Assembly: GCA_045597845.1 (NCBI GenBank)
Contig: JAZLKZ010000088.1
Span: forward strand, 1-63,255
Direction of reading: 5' to 3'
DNA: 63,255 nucleotides
Origin: Colimorpha sp045597845
GTDB lineage: Bacteria > Bacteroidota > Bacteroidia > Bacteroidales > P3
The notes beneath the pieces are model-generated. The model was not told the origin of the DNA, searched no databases, and worked only from the letters and a program-made list of their open reading frames with translations. This document shows positions 8,043 through 16,608 of the stretch, in pieces. The position numbers and the translations under genes were made by a program. Numbering within the stretch: the stretch's first letter is position 1; every line of letters begins with the position of its first letter.

Positions 8043-9772
8043 TAATAATCAATTTCCGTCAGTATCTTGCGCAGTTCGTGAATGGCTGGATTTTCCTCGG
8101 CCATAGCGTTGAACTTGTCTGTAGGACGATAGATTTTTTCTTCTTGCACTTCGGTTCTGACTGCCACATTGCAAAGCAAATCACGAATGCCCGTCCAAGC
8201 TCTCAACTGCTCCAAGATAGGCATCTTGAACTCCTTCAACTCGGTTTCGAAATAGCTGTTGTTGGCAATGATATCAAAGGTCGTATCGCCCGTCACCTCC
8301 ACCTTCTTGCCCCTCAGCAAAGGTGCATAAAGTTCGTTCTCCAAAAGTTTGTCCCAATATTTGTCGAGGCGCTCTTGCGAGAGAGGTTGGACCACTGTTT
8401 CCGACTGCTGCTGCGAAAACGCATTGACCCTTGTAGTGACGTTCTGGCTGATGGCAGGATTGACCGACACCGAATCCATCAAGCGTGGCATGCCCGACGG
8501 ACGGGCGACCATAGCTGGGGGCGTTGGAACGACAATTTCCTTTGCCGTCTCTGTTTTGGGGGCGACATTGGGCGACAGAGGCTCTTGCACAGATGCAGAT
8601 TCTTGCTTGGGCTCGGGGTTTGGCGAGGTTATATGTTCCGCTTGTGGCGTTCTTGCTATCTATGTAGGCTGCTGCATGGACTTGCGCAGCGAAGCCAGTT
8701 TCATCAAGCAAATTTCCACAAAAAGTTTCTTGTTGCTGGCTTCACGGTAGCGATATTCGTAGTCGCTCGCAATATCGAGCATCTTGAGCAAGAAAGGCAG
8801 TCCACAGGTAACCGCTTGTTCTCCAAAATGAATGCGTTCGTTCGGGGAGACCTCCATCAACTTGTGGGTGGCAGGGTCGAGCGACACCATAAGGTTGCGC
8901 AAATGCTCGCAAAGTCCCGTAAGGAAATGCTGCCCGTTGAAACCATGATTGATGACATCCTGATATTGGAGCAACGAGCTGCTGATGTCGCCTTTGAGGA
9001 AAGCGTCAACCAAAGAGAAATAGCATTCCGTATCAAGTATGTTGAGATTTTGCAGACATAGCTTTCTGGTCAAATTGCCTTGGGTGAAGTTCACCAACTG
9101 GTCGAACGTGGAGAGCGCATCGCGCAGGCCACCTTCCGCCACACGGGCAATCAGAGCAAGGGCTTCGGGTTCGTATTGAATGCGTTCCTGCTCGGCTACG
9201 TACTTCAAGTGATTGATGATATCATCGGTTTCAATACGTTTGAAATCAAATATCTGACAGCGAGAGAGAATGGTAGGGATAATCTTGTGTTTCTCGGTGG
9301 TTGCCAGAATGAATTTAGCGTATGAAGGAGGTTCCTCAAGAGTTTTGAGGAAAGCGTTGAATGCCGCAGGGCTCAACATGTGAACCTCATCGATGATATA
9401 TACTTTGTAACGACCAGTTTGCGGAGGAATATTCACCTGCTGAACCAGTTCTCGGATGTCATCCACCGAATTGTTCGATGCGGCATCCAACTCGAAAATG
9501 TTCATCGAAGCGTTCTCATTGAACGAACGGCAACTCTCGCACTCATTGCAAGCCTCCATGTTCTCGGTGGGATTGGTGCAGTTGATGGTCTTTGCCAAGA
9601 TGCGGGCGCATGTGGTCTTGCCCACGCCACGAGGTCCGCAGAACAAGAAAGCCTGAGCCAAATGCCCACTCTTGATAGCATTTTTCAAAGTGGTGGTGAT
9701 ATGCTGTTGCCCGACGACACTTTCAAATGTAGCAGGACGGTACTTACGAGCTGATACTATGTAGTTTTCCAT
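8042..9772 (-). CDS. dnaX: DNA polymerase III subunit gamma/tau, interrupted by an in-frame TAG at 8660-8662
   Basis: From MENYIVSARKYRPATF (9772) to the TAG at 8660-8662 is 370 residues: AAA+ domain with Walker A GPRGVGKT (residues 46-53), a Cys-rich zinc module (CNECESC), DEVH box, sensor and lid regions, and domain III. After the TAG the same frame continues without another stop for about 205 codons. That part has a Pro/Glu-rich linker, then a folded domain (LSQERLDKYWDKLLENELYA ... AIHELRKILTEIDY) typical of the C-terminus of Bacteroidota DnaX. The first product alone would be a gamma-like clamp loader; readthrough would give tau. A sequencing error or recent CAG-to-TAG mutation is also possible. 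A TAG also ends the full frame, so the codon is not reassigned. Confidence 0.85.
8660..8662 (-). other. dnaX: In-frame amber codon separating gamma and tau parts of dnaX
   Basis: On the minus strand the codons read CAG CAG CCT ACA TAG ATA GCA AGA. The stop falls in the linker between domain III and the tau-specific domain. The following base is A, so this is not the leaky UAG-CAR-YYA context. One C-to-T change would convert CAG (Gln) to this TAG. Confidence 0.85.
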
Positions 9773-9910
9773 CTTTTTATATACTTTTATCACGTTTCAA
9801 AATTACGAAAAAAAATCGGAATATTCAAGTCTCGAAACAACAAATCAGCAAAACAGTGTCTGGAAACGCTTGCAAATATCACTCAGCATGCAATAAACTT
9901 CCCTAATTTT

Positions 9911-9925
9911 TGTTATAATACCAGT
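9911..9925. promoter_or_regulatory. Possible Zur-like half-palindrome upstream of the CobW GTPase
   Basis: TGTTATAATACCAGT resembles the left half and centre of the proteobacterial Zur box (TGTTATAATATAACA); the right half is degenerate. It lies about 50 bp before the metal-chaperone GTPase start. It could equally be a chance AT-rich string. Confidence 0.25.
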
Positions 9926-9958
9926 GAAGAGTGAATTGTGAAACGTGAACTGCAAACT
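9924..9958. repeat. Period-7 spacer repeat before the CobW GTPase
   Basis: GTGAAGA, GTGAATT, GTGAAAC, GTGAACT and a degenerate GCAAACT, in exact 7-bp phase. This is the reverse complement of the TTCAC-type heptamers found elsewhere in the window. Confidence 0.6.
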
Positions 9959-9976
9959 TTCAATCATCAATAAAAA

Positions 9977-11272
9977 ATGCACAACATTCATCGCATTCCC
10001 GTGCTGCTGCTCACCGGCTATCTCGGTAGCGGCAAGACCACTTTGGTCAACCACATCCTCGCCAACAAGAAAGGCATACGTTTTGCCGTTATAGTCAACG
10101 ATATAGGAGAAGTAAACATCGACGCATCCTTGATTCAGAAAGAGGGCATTGTAGGACAGAAGGACGAAAGTCTTGTGGCCTTGCAAAACGGCTGCATCTG
10201 CTGCACCCTTAAGATGGACCTTATCGAGCAACTGAACGACATTGTAAAACAGGAACGCTTCGATTACATCGTTATTGAAGCAAGCGGAATCTGCGAACCC
10301 GAACCCATCGCCCGCACCATCTGCTCCATTCCGCAACTGGGAGAAGAATACACCCGTTTCGGAATCCCCGCTCTCGACTGCATCGTGACCGTTGTGGACG
10401 CCTTGCGCATGCAAAGCGAGTTCGACTGCGGCGAAGGACTTACAAGAAAAGACATCGGAGAGGAAGACATCGAGCGTTTGCTCATTGAGCAGATTGAATT
10501 CTGCAACATCGTAATGCTCAACAAGATATCAGAAGTATCGAAATCCGAAAAGGAACGTCTGCGCCAGATTATTCTGCAACTCAACCCCGACGTGAAGATT
10601 ATTGAAACCGACTATGCCGATTTGGACATCCGACGAATCTCTTTCACTGGATTGTTCAACTACAACGAGACTTCGGGCTCGGCCGGTTGGGTAAAGGAAA
10701 TAGAGCGCATGACCACAGAAGAAGAGGATTTCGAGGCCAAAAACCCTTACATCCACTACGAACAAGAAGAAGCGGAACATCATCACCACCTTCACGATGA
10801 AGATGAAGATGAACACCATCATCACCACGAAGACGAAGATGATGACAAGCATGAACATGAACACCACCACCATCATCACCACGATCACGAAGGTGGCGAA
10901 GTGGAAGAGTATGGCATAGGGACATTTGTCTATTATCGCAGACAGGCCTTCGACCTCGGCTTGTTTGACCGTTTTGTAAACCTCAACTGGCCCAAGAGCG
11001 TCATCCGCGCCAAAGGCGTATGCTATTTCGACGACGACATCGACATGTCGTACCTTTTCGAGCAAGCCGGTGTGCAGAAAAAACTCAAGGAAGCCGGACA
11101 ATGGTACGCCACAATGCCCGAAGATGAGTTGATAGACATGATGCAACGCGAGCCGATGCTGGTTCACGACTGGGACGAGGACTATGGCGACCGCATGCAG
11201 AAAATCGTCTTCATCGGGCAGAAAATGGACAAAGAGGAAATCATACGCCAACTCGACGCCTGCCTTGTTTGA
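9977..11272 (+). CDS. CobW/G3E-family GTPase, His-rich metallochaperone
   Basis: 431 residues. The P-loop is GYLGSGKTT (residues 14-22). The metal-binding CxCC motif is CICC (73-76), Walker B-like VIEASG follows, and the guanine-specificity region reads NKIS. Residues about 268-304 are a His/Asp/Glu-rich insert with runs of up to seven His, then a CobW C-terminal domain. Known role of COG0523 proteins: GTP-dependent delivery of Zn or another divalent metal to client enzymes in the cytoplasm. The His-rich loop suggests metal storage or sensing. An exported beta-strand-rich protein follows 36 bp downstream. Which metal and client is not decidable here. Confidence 0.88.
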   Translation: MHNIHRIPVLLLTGYLGSGKTTLVNHILANKKGIRFAVIVNDIGEVNIDASLIQKEGIVGQKDESLVALQNGCICCTLKMDLIEQLNDIVKQERFDYIVIEASGICEPEPIARTICSIPQLGEEYTRFGIPALDCIVTVVDALRMQSEFDCGEGLTRKDIGEEDIERLLIEQIEFCNIVMLNKISEVSKSEKERLRQIILQLNPDVKIIETDYADLDIRRISFTGLFNYNETSGSAGWVKEIERMTTEEEDFEAKNPYIHYEQEEAEHHHHLHDEDEDEHHHHHEDEDDDKHEHEHHHHHHHDHEGGEVEEYGIGTFVYYRRQAFDLGLFDRFVNLNWPKSVIRAKGVCYFDDDIDMSYLFEQAGVQKKLKEAGQWYATMPEDELIDMMQREPMLVHDWDEDYGDRMQKIVFIGQKMDKEEIIRQLDACLV

Positions 11273-11308
11273 TTGGGCAATTTGCGAACTGTGAAATAGA
11301 AAACCTTT

Positions 11309-11869
11309 ATGCTGAAAAATAAACTCCTACTCCTGTTTGCATGCTGCACTTTGTTGCCTTGCATGGCTCAAAATAACCCTCAAAACGACCTCAAAATCAC
11401 GCTTCTCTCTCTTGGCAGCGGTTCTTCCCGATTTACCTACGAACGTGCCATTGGCACACACAACAGCGCAGAACTCACCCTTGGCATAGTGGGCTGGGGT
11501 CGGGACATTATGAATGACGCCGACCCCGAAGGCATCCTTATCAAGGCCGCCTACAAATGGAACCTGCTCCCACTCCACGACATGGTCTTGGCGGGACTTT
11601 ACGTAAAGCCGGAATTCGTATATGCCAATTTCGACTATACCGATCCCGACCAGCGCATAGTCTCCATCCAGCACATCAACCGCTGGGCGCTCCTCGCCGA
11701 AGTGGGTTACCAAATCATCTACAAGTGGTTTCTTTTTGACTTCTACACCGGACTCGGACCCTCCAACGGCGACATCGCAACAAACAACTACTACCACAGT
11801 TTTATGCTTTTCCCTAAAGATGGCAAACTTGCCTTCACTGCCGGATTCCGAATCGGCGTAGCCTTTTAG
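11309..11869 (+). CDS. Small exported beta-barrel-like protein of unknown function
   Basis: 186 residues with a signal peptide (MLKNKLLLLFACCTLLPCMA-Q). The mature part alternates hydrophobic and polar residues in many short strands and ends in GFRIGVAF, an outer-membrane-type terminal Phe. It resembles small outer-membrane barrel proteins of Bacteroidota such as the DUF3575-like group, but I cannot assign a family firmly. It is 36 bp after the CobW GTPase, probably in one transcript, so a link to metal handling is possible but unproven. Ends in TAG. Confidence 0.65.
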   Translation: MLKNKLLLLFACCTLLPCMAQNNPQNDLKITLLSLGSGSSRFTYERAIGTHNSAELTLGIVGWGRDIMNDADPEGILIKAAYKWNLLPLHDMVLAGLYVKPEFVYANFDYTDPDQRIVSIQHINRWALLAEVGYQIIYKWFLFDFYTGLGPSNGDIATNNYYHSFMLFPKDGKLAFTAGFRIGVAF

Positions 11870-12027
11870 CCCCCCTATCCTTCCAAAATTTACATATCCC
11901 TTGTAATCAGTACATTTCGACAAATACAAAACGCATAACTTATAACTACATTTGCGAAACCGCTACAGTTGATATGATTGAATAGCAACGGCAAAAGCCC
12001 TCTCCATCGCATATCACATCAATAAAA

Positions 12028-12062
12028 AGAGTCAGCCACAACAACGCGGCCGACTTTTTTTT
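12028..12062 (+). terminator. Probable terminator of the CobW-GTPase transcript
   Basis: GTCAGCC and GGCCGAC form a stem with one A-C mismatch around a 9-base loop, followed by eight T. Confidence 0.55.
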
Positions 12063-12087
12063 CGAATCCACAACAACAATGGAGAAC

Positions 12088-12122
12088 AAAAAAAGTGGGT
12101 GTTGTAACACCCACTTTTTTAT
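12088..12122. terminator. Bidirectional rho-independent terminator
   Basis: GTGGGTGTT and AACACCCAC are separated by two bases and flanked by A-rich and T-rich tracts on both sides. It serves the minus-strand T9SS gene ending at 12189 and probably also plus-strand transcripts. Confidence 0.9.
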
Positions 12123-12142
12123 CAAAATCAACCTAATCCTTG

Positions 12143-12160
12143 TCGAGCGGAAACGCTCGA
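12143..12160. other. Short GNRA-loop hairpin after the T9SS gene stop
   Basis: TCGAGCG-GAAA-CGCTCGA is a perfect 7-bp stem with a GAAA tetraloop as read on the plus strand. It has no T-run, lies 29 bp beyond the minus-strand stop at 12189 and precedes the real terminator. Function unknown. Confidence 0.5.
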
Positions 12161-12188
12161 ATTCGTTTCGGCCATTTCTCAAAATAAG

Positions 12189-13523
12189 TTACTTAACAAC
12201 AACGCGAGTGGTCTTGCCGTCAACGCGAACCATGTAAACACCAGCTGCGGGAGCGGTAAAACGTACATTGTCTTCAGCGGCAACCTGATGGCTGAGGATA
12301 CGGCCAGTCATGTCGTAGAAATCAACCATTCTGCCCTGAGCGCCTTTCAGAACAACAGTGCGGCCTTCGGTGTAGGCGAAGAAGTTGTTAGCTTCAACAT
12401 CTTCGATAGCTACAGTCTGACCGGTAACATTGAAAGTATATTCAACATTGCCATAGAAAAGAGAAGTACCGGTAAGAGTGATGGTGTTACCACCGTCAGT
12501 GATGGTGATTGTGCCAGTGTAAGGATCGGTAGCTGCAGTAAGGGTCTGAGCATCGTAGATGTTGAACTCGATATCGCCATTTGCCAAATCCCAAGTACCG
12601 AAAGCATCGTCAGTGTTCTGGTTGTAAACAGTACCATAGAGGATGTAATCGTCGTTGGAAGCCTCGAAATCGTAAACATTAACACCCTTATAAGCCTGAT
12701 AGAGATCATACATTTCATTAGGAGTAATGGTCAAATTGTTGGCTGCGAAAGTCTCATGGTTCTGAGCAACAGGATCAGCATAGGCGAAGGTGATGTCATA
12801 CATGGTACCATCTTCAGCAACCCACTTGATGTTAGCGGTGCAAGAAGCCTGGCTACCAGTAACAGTAGCGCCAAGGAGGTTGTTGCAGGGGATATTGGTA
12901 GTATTTCCAGCAGCATCAACAGCATAAAGCATGAAGTAAGTGTCATCTTCATATCTGTCAGCCACAGTGTAGTTACCAGCGAAAGAGGTAGTATTGAATA
13001 CTACGTTCATGAGGTAATCATTAGCATCGCTATAACCAATAAGCTGGATAACGCCCATGTCGGCAACCAAGTCAAAAGCGCGGTTCATATAGTTTGCGTT
13101 AGACATGGAAATCATGACGGTGTCGGTAGGCTCGGTGATGGGAGGAACGATGGTGTAGGTGATGTGATACTGAACACCATTCACGTCAGTTACATCAGCA
13201 ACATAAGAACCATCGGCACTTCTTGTAATGGAGGCAGAAGCATAATAAATATATGCCTGAGCTGCCTGATCAACACCGTAGGAGTAATCAGCAATCATGT
13301 CAGCCAAAGTGTAGGTCTGACCATCAACGATGTCCTGCTGACCAGTAGCGCAAACAACGTCAAAACCGAAACCATAGTCAGCATTTTGCAGAACAATGTA
13401 AAGGTCATTGTCCTCTGCATAGTAGGTAGCTGCGCCCTGAGTGCACACCACGTTGATAGGGTCTGCCAAAGCAACACCTGCAAACATTGCAAATGCTGCA
13501 ACCAAAGATAAAACTTTTTTCAT
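12189..13523 (-). CDS. T9SS type A sorting domain protein with three related beta modules
   Basis: 444 residues. A signal peptide (MKKVLSLVAAFAMFAGVALA) is followed by about three tandem beta-rich modules (residues about 20-120, 125-245 and 260-370). They share a layout of a hydrophobic strand, a GxYTVAD-type turn and a W/Y-rich strand. The last ~75 residues are a type A T9SS sorting domain (VDFYDMTGRILS ... GVYMVRVDGKTTRVVVK). Known: such domains direct cargo through the type IX secretion system to the cell surface. No catalytic motif seen; a surface adhesin or structural role is inference. It has its own promoter and a strong terminator. Confidence 0.85.
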   Translation of the reverse strand: MKKVLSLVAAFAMFAGVALADPINVVCTQGAATYYAEDNDLYIVLQNADYGFGFDVVCATGQQDIVDGQTYTLADMIADYSYGVDQAAQAYIYYASASITRSADGSYVADVTDVNGVQYHITYTIVPPITEPTDTVMISMSNANYMNRAFDLVADMGVIQLIGYSDANDYLMNVVFNTTSFAGNYTVADRYEDDTYFMLYAVDAAGNTTNIPCNNLLGATVTGSQASCTANIKWVAEDGTMYDITFAYADPVAQNHETFAANNLTITPNEMYDLYQAYKGVNVYDFEASNDDYILYGTVYNQNTDDAFGTWDLANGDIEFNIYDAQTLTAATDPYTGTITITDGGNTITLTGTSLFYGNVEYTFNVTGQTVAIEDVEANNFFAYTEGRTVVLKGAQGRMVDFYDMTGRILSHQVAAEDNVRFTAPAAGVYMVRVDGKTTRVVVK

Positions 13524-13598
13524 AAAAAAATGATTTTAATTAATAATTAATTGAAATTTAGATTATTTTCTCAACGGTATTTTGTTTTATACAAATTG

Positions 13599-13606
13599 CA
13601 AATTTA
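13599..13606 (-). promoter_or_regulatory. Bacteroidota promoter of the T9SS type A gene
   Basis: On the minus strand TAAATTTG matches the TAnnTTTG -7 box. A TTTG -33 element lies exactly 19 bases upstream. The leader is about 70 nt. Confidence 0.8.
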
Positions 13607-13760
13607 CTATTTTTCCTCCATATAGCAAACTTATTAATCTTAATATTTCTTATCTTACAATAATAAACGTTGATACACAACAACATCAAGCTATCTGCGC
13701 TCCACCCGCACAGCCTTATAGCGCATTTTACGCGGCGGCTTTCATTAGATTTAACAACGC

Positions 13761-13793
13761 AAAAACGCAAAGCCATCAAGACCTTGCGTTTTT
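13761..13793 (-). terminator. clpB terminator hairpin
   Basis: AAAAACGCAA and TTGCGTTTTT form a 10-bp stem around a 13-base loop, starting 29 bp after the clpB stop. It is symmetric and could act in both directions. Confidence 0.75.
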
Positions 13794-13821
13794 GACTCAT
13801 GAGGAAGCGCATAAGACACAA

Positions 13822-16425
13822 TCACACATTTGACGATTGAGGATTGTAGAAAACAAACTGGTTGTCTATTACATCTATTACGATGTCGTCTTTGGGATTG
13901 ATTTTCTCCTCCAAAAGTTGCTGAGACAAAGGGTTGAGAATCATGCGCTGGATGACTCGCTTGACCGGACGGGCACCCATAGACGGGTCAAAACCCACTT
14001 GTGCCAGTTGGGCGACAGCCTCGGGAGTAGCGGTGATGAGGATTTCGTTCTTTTCCAACATCTTGGCAAGTTGCGCAAGCTGAATTTTGACCACGCCGAC
14101 AATCTGCTTCTGCGACAGCGGACGGAACATCACAGTTTCGTCGATACGGTTGAGAAATTCGGGGCGGACGGTCTTTTTGAGTAGGTTGAGCACCTGTTGT
14201 TTGGTCTCTTCCAAGTCGTATTCAGAGAATTCCTCAAAAGAATCCAACCGCTCGCGGATGATGTCGCTACCAATGTTGGAAGTCATGATAATGATTGTGT
14301 TGCGGAAATCAGCCGTGCGGCCCTTGTTGTCGGTGAGGCGACCATCCTCAAGCACCTGAAGTAGCGTGTTGAAGACGTCGGGATGGGCCTTCTCGATTTC
14401 ATCGAAGAGGACGATGCTATAGGGTTTGCGACGCACCGCCTCGGTAAGTTGTCCGCTCTCGTCGTAACCCACATAACCCGGAGGCGCTCCAATAAGACGG
14501 CTGATGCTATGAGGTTCCTGGTATTCGCTCATGTCGATGCGCACCATCATCTCCTCATCGTCGAAAAGCGTTTCGGCAAGCGTCTTGGCAAGTTCAGTCT
14601 TGCCAACACCCGTGGTTCCGAGGAAGAGGAAAGACCCGATGGGACGGTGAAGGTCGCTGAGTCCTGTGCGGCTGCGACGGATGGCGTTGGCAACAGTAGC
14701 GATGGCCTCATCCTGACCAACAACTCTTTTATGGAGCTCCGATTCGAGCGAGAGTAGTTTCTCACGTTCGCTCTGGAGCATACGTGTAACAGGGATTCCA
14801 GTCCATTTGGAGACGATTTCGGCAATTTGCTCGCTGTCAACTTCTTCGTTAATCATAGCGTTGTCTGCCTGCGTAGAGCGGAGCTGCACCTTGAGTTGTT
14901 CGACATGGTTTTCCGCCTCCTTGATTCGTCCGTAGCGGAGTTCCGCCACACGTCCATAGTCGCCAGAGCGTTCCGCCTGCTCTGCTTCGAACTTGTAAGA
15001 CTCTATGTTCTTTACCTCCTGCTGGATTTGTTCCACGATGGATTTCTCGTTCTGCCAACGCGCCTTCATCTGACTGCGCTGTTCGGAGAGTTGACCTATT
15101 TCACGGGCAAGAGACTCAAGTTTGTCAGTATCGTTTTCACGTTTGATGGCCTCACGCTCAATCTCGAGTTGACGGATTTTGCGTTCCAACTCGTCCAATT
15201 CCTCTGGAACAGAATCAATCTCCATCCTGAGTCGTGCGGCAGCCTCATCAATGAGGTCGATGGCCTTGTCGGGCAGGAAACGGTCGGAGATGTAACGGTT
15301 GCTAAGCTCGGCGGCAGCGATAATGGCTTCGTCCTTGATACGCACCTTATGGTGCACCTCGTAGCGTTCCTTCAAACCACGGAGAATAGAGATGGTGTCG
15401 GCCACATCGGGTTCATCGATGAGCACACTCTGAAAACGACGTTCCAAAGCCTTGTCCTTCTCGAAATATTTCTGGTATTCAGCAAGCGTGGTGGCTCCGA
15501 TGGCGCGCAGTTCGCCACGCGCCAAAGCGGGTTTGAGTATGTTGGCGGCATCCATGGCACCTTCTCCGCCACCAGCCCCCACAAGGGTATGGATTTCATC
15601 AATGAAGAGGATGATTTCTCCGTCAGCCTCGTTGATTTCGCGGATAACACTCTTGAGACGCTCCTCAAATTCGCCCTTGTACTTGGCTCCGGCGATGAGC
15701 GCACCCATATCGAGGCTGAAAAGGGTTTTGGATTTAAGGTTTTCGGGAACATCACCGCTCACGATACGATGGGCAAGGCCCTCAGCGATGGCTGTCTTGC
15801 CTACGCCAGGTTCTCCTATGAGGATTGGATTGTTCTTGGTGCGGCGGGAAAGGATTTGCAGCACACGACGGATTTCCTCATCCCGACCAATCACTGGGTC
15901 GAGTTTGCCAGCTTGCGCCAATTGGTTGAGGTTTTTGGCATATTTGCTGAGGGCGTTGTAGCTTTCTTCGGCACTTTGACTGCCCACTTTGCTACCTTTT
16001 CGAAGGTCGGCCACGGCGGCACGGAGCGCCTTTTCACCTACTCCTGCGGCTTTAAGCGCTTGTGCGGTAGGATCGTTGCCAGACAAAAGTGCTATGAGAA
16101 GATGTTCGATGGATACGAAATCGTCGTTCATCTCGGTGGCAAGCTGCGAAGCCTTTACAAATACCTGATTGGCATCGTTGGAGAGGTATTGCCCCCCACC
16201 ACTCACACGAGGCAAACGTTCGAGCAATGCATCCACCTGCTGCGAAAGTCGAGGCAGATTCACCTCCAACTTCTTGAAAAGAAAAGGAGTCACATTCTCA
16301 TCCACAGAGATGATGCCTTTCATGAGATGGCACTTCTCAATGGCCTGATGTTGGCGCGACAAGGCAATTTCCTGGGCTTTTTGAATGGCCTCCTGCGACT
16401 TGATTGTAAAATTATTCAGATTCAT
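13822..16425 (-). CDS. clpB: ATP-dependent disaggregase ClpB
   Basis: 867 residues from MNLNNFTIKSQEAIQKAQE at 16425. A longer in-frame start exists upstream, but this is the family N-terminus and the upstream codons look non-coding. Order: Clp-N domain; first AAA+ module with GEPGVGKTA; coiled-coil middle domain about residues 400-525, rich in Glu/Arg/Gln; second AAA+ module with GTTGVGKTE; C-terminal D2 domain. Rescues aggregated proteins with DnaK after heat stress. It is monocistronic, bounded by terminators on both sides. Confidence 0.97.
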   Translation of the reverse strand: MNLNNFTIKSQEAIQKAQEIALSRQHQAIEKCHLMKGIISVDENVTPFLFKKLEVNLPRLSQQVDALLERLPRVSGGGQYLSNDANQVFVKASQLATEMNDDFVSIEHLLIALLSGNDPTAQALKAAGVGEKALRAAVADLRKGSKVGSQSAEESYNALSKYAKNLNQLAQAGKLDPVIGRDEEIRRVLQILSRRTKNNPILIGEPGVGKTAIAEGLAHRIVSGDVPENLKSKTLFSLDMGALIAGAKYKGEFEERLKSVIREINEADGEIILFIDEIHTLVGAGGGEGAMDAANILKPALARGELRAIGATTLAEYQKYFEKDKALERRFQSVLIDEPDVADTISILRGLKERYEVHHKVRIKDEAIIAAAELSNRYISDRFLPDKAIDLIDEAAARLRMEIDSVPEELDELERKIRQLEIEREAIKRENDTDKLESLAREIGQLSEQRSQMKARWQNEKSIVEQIQQEVKNIESYKFEAEQAERSGDYGRVAELRYGRIKEAENHVEQLKVQLRSTQADNAMINEEVDSEQIAEIVSKWTGIPVTRMLQSEREKLLSLESELHKRVVGQDEAIATVANAIRRSRTGLSDLHRPIGSFLFLGTTGVGKTELAKTLAETLFDDEEMMVRIDMSEYQEPHSISRLIGAPPGYVGYDESGQLTEAVRRKPYSIVLFDEIEKAHPDVFNTLLQVLEDGRLTDNKGRTADFRNTIIIMTSNIGSDIIRERLDSFEEFSEYDLEETKQQVLNLLKKTVRPEFLNRIDETVMFRPLSQKQIVGVVKIQLAQLAKMLEKNEILITATPEAVAQLAQVGFDPSMGARPVKRVIQRMILNPLSQQLLEEKINPKDDIVIDVIDNQFVFYNPQSSNV

Positions 16426-16514
16426 GGTTGTATGGTTATTGATTTTAAACAAACTATTCTTTGCGTTATTTATCAGCAAATGTACCAAACCGAAAATCAA
16501 GACATTTTGACACA

Positions 16515-16552
16515 CAAAAAAGCCCTTTCGAAGCACAAAGCGACAAAAGGGC
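16515..16552 (-). terminator. Terminator after the IgGFc-binding-like T9SS gene
   Basis: On the minus strand GCCCTTT...AAAGGGC (7-bp stem, 17-base loop) is followed by six T. It lies between the T9SS type B gene and clpB. Confidence 0.8.
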
Positions 16553-16580
16553 AGATTATATCGATAGCGCACTTATATCC

Positions 16581-16608
16581 AATTACAGCTCACAGTTCAC
16601 AGTTTTTA
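16581..16608. repeat. Short period-7 repeat at the 3' end of the T9SS type B gene
   Basis: AATTACA, GCTCACA, GTTCACA, GTTTTTA in 7-bp phase. The last unit contains the stop codon of the minus-strand gene (16606-16608). Confidence 0.45.

Larger units (their letters stand above)
11870..12188. other. Convergent intergenic region with three hairpins
   Basis: 319 bp without a credible gene; the open frames here run through the hairpins. It contains a mismatched hairpin plus T-run at about 12028-12062, a strong bidirectional terminator at 12088-12122, and a 7-bp GAAA-loop hairpin without a T-run at 12143-12160. Confidence 0.7.
13524..13821. other. Intergenic region: clpB terminator and divergent promoter material
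   Basis: 298 bp. It holds the sigma-ABfr-type promoter of the T9SS gene (13599-13606) and the clpB terminator hairpin (13761-13793). I see no convincing gene between them. Confidence 0.7.

Noticed and set aside
8660..8662. TAG reassigned to an amino acid in this genome
   Set aside because: TAG also ends the complete dnaX frame, the PagL-like gene and the gene ending at 11869, so it works as a stop here.
8642..8700. Programmed frameshift site in dnaX
   Set aside because: The two parts are in the same frame, and no slippery heptamer is seen near the stop, so the split is a stop codon, not a frameshift.
11946..12182. Small minus-strand open frame downstream of the T9SS gene
   Set aside because: It runs straight through two terminator hairpins and has no motif.
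12288..13511. About 400-codon open frame antisense to the T9SS type A gene
   Set aside because: The minus-strand product has a signal peptide, a sorting domain, a promoter and a terminator; the plus-strand frame has none of these.
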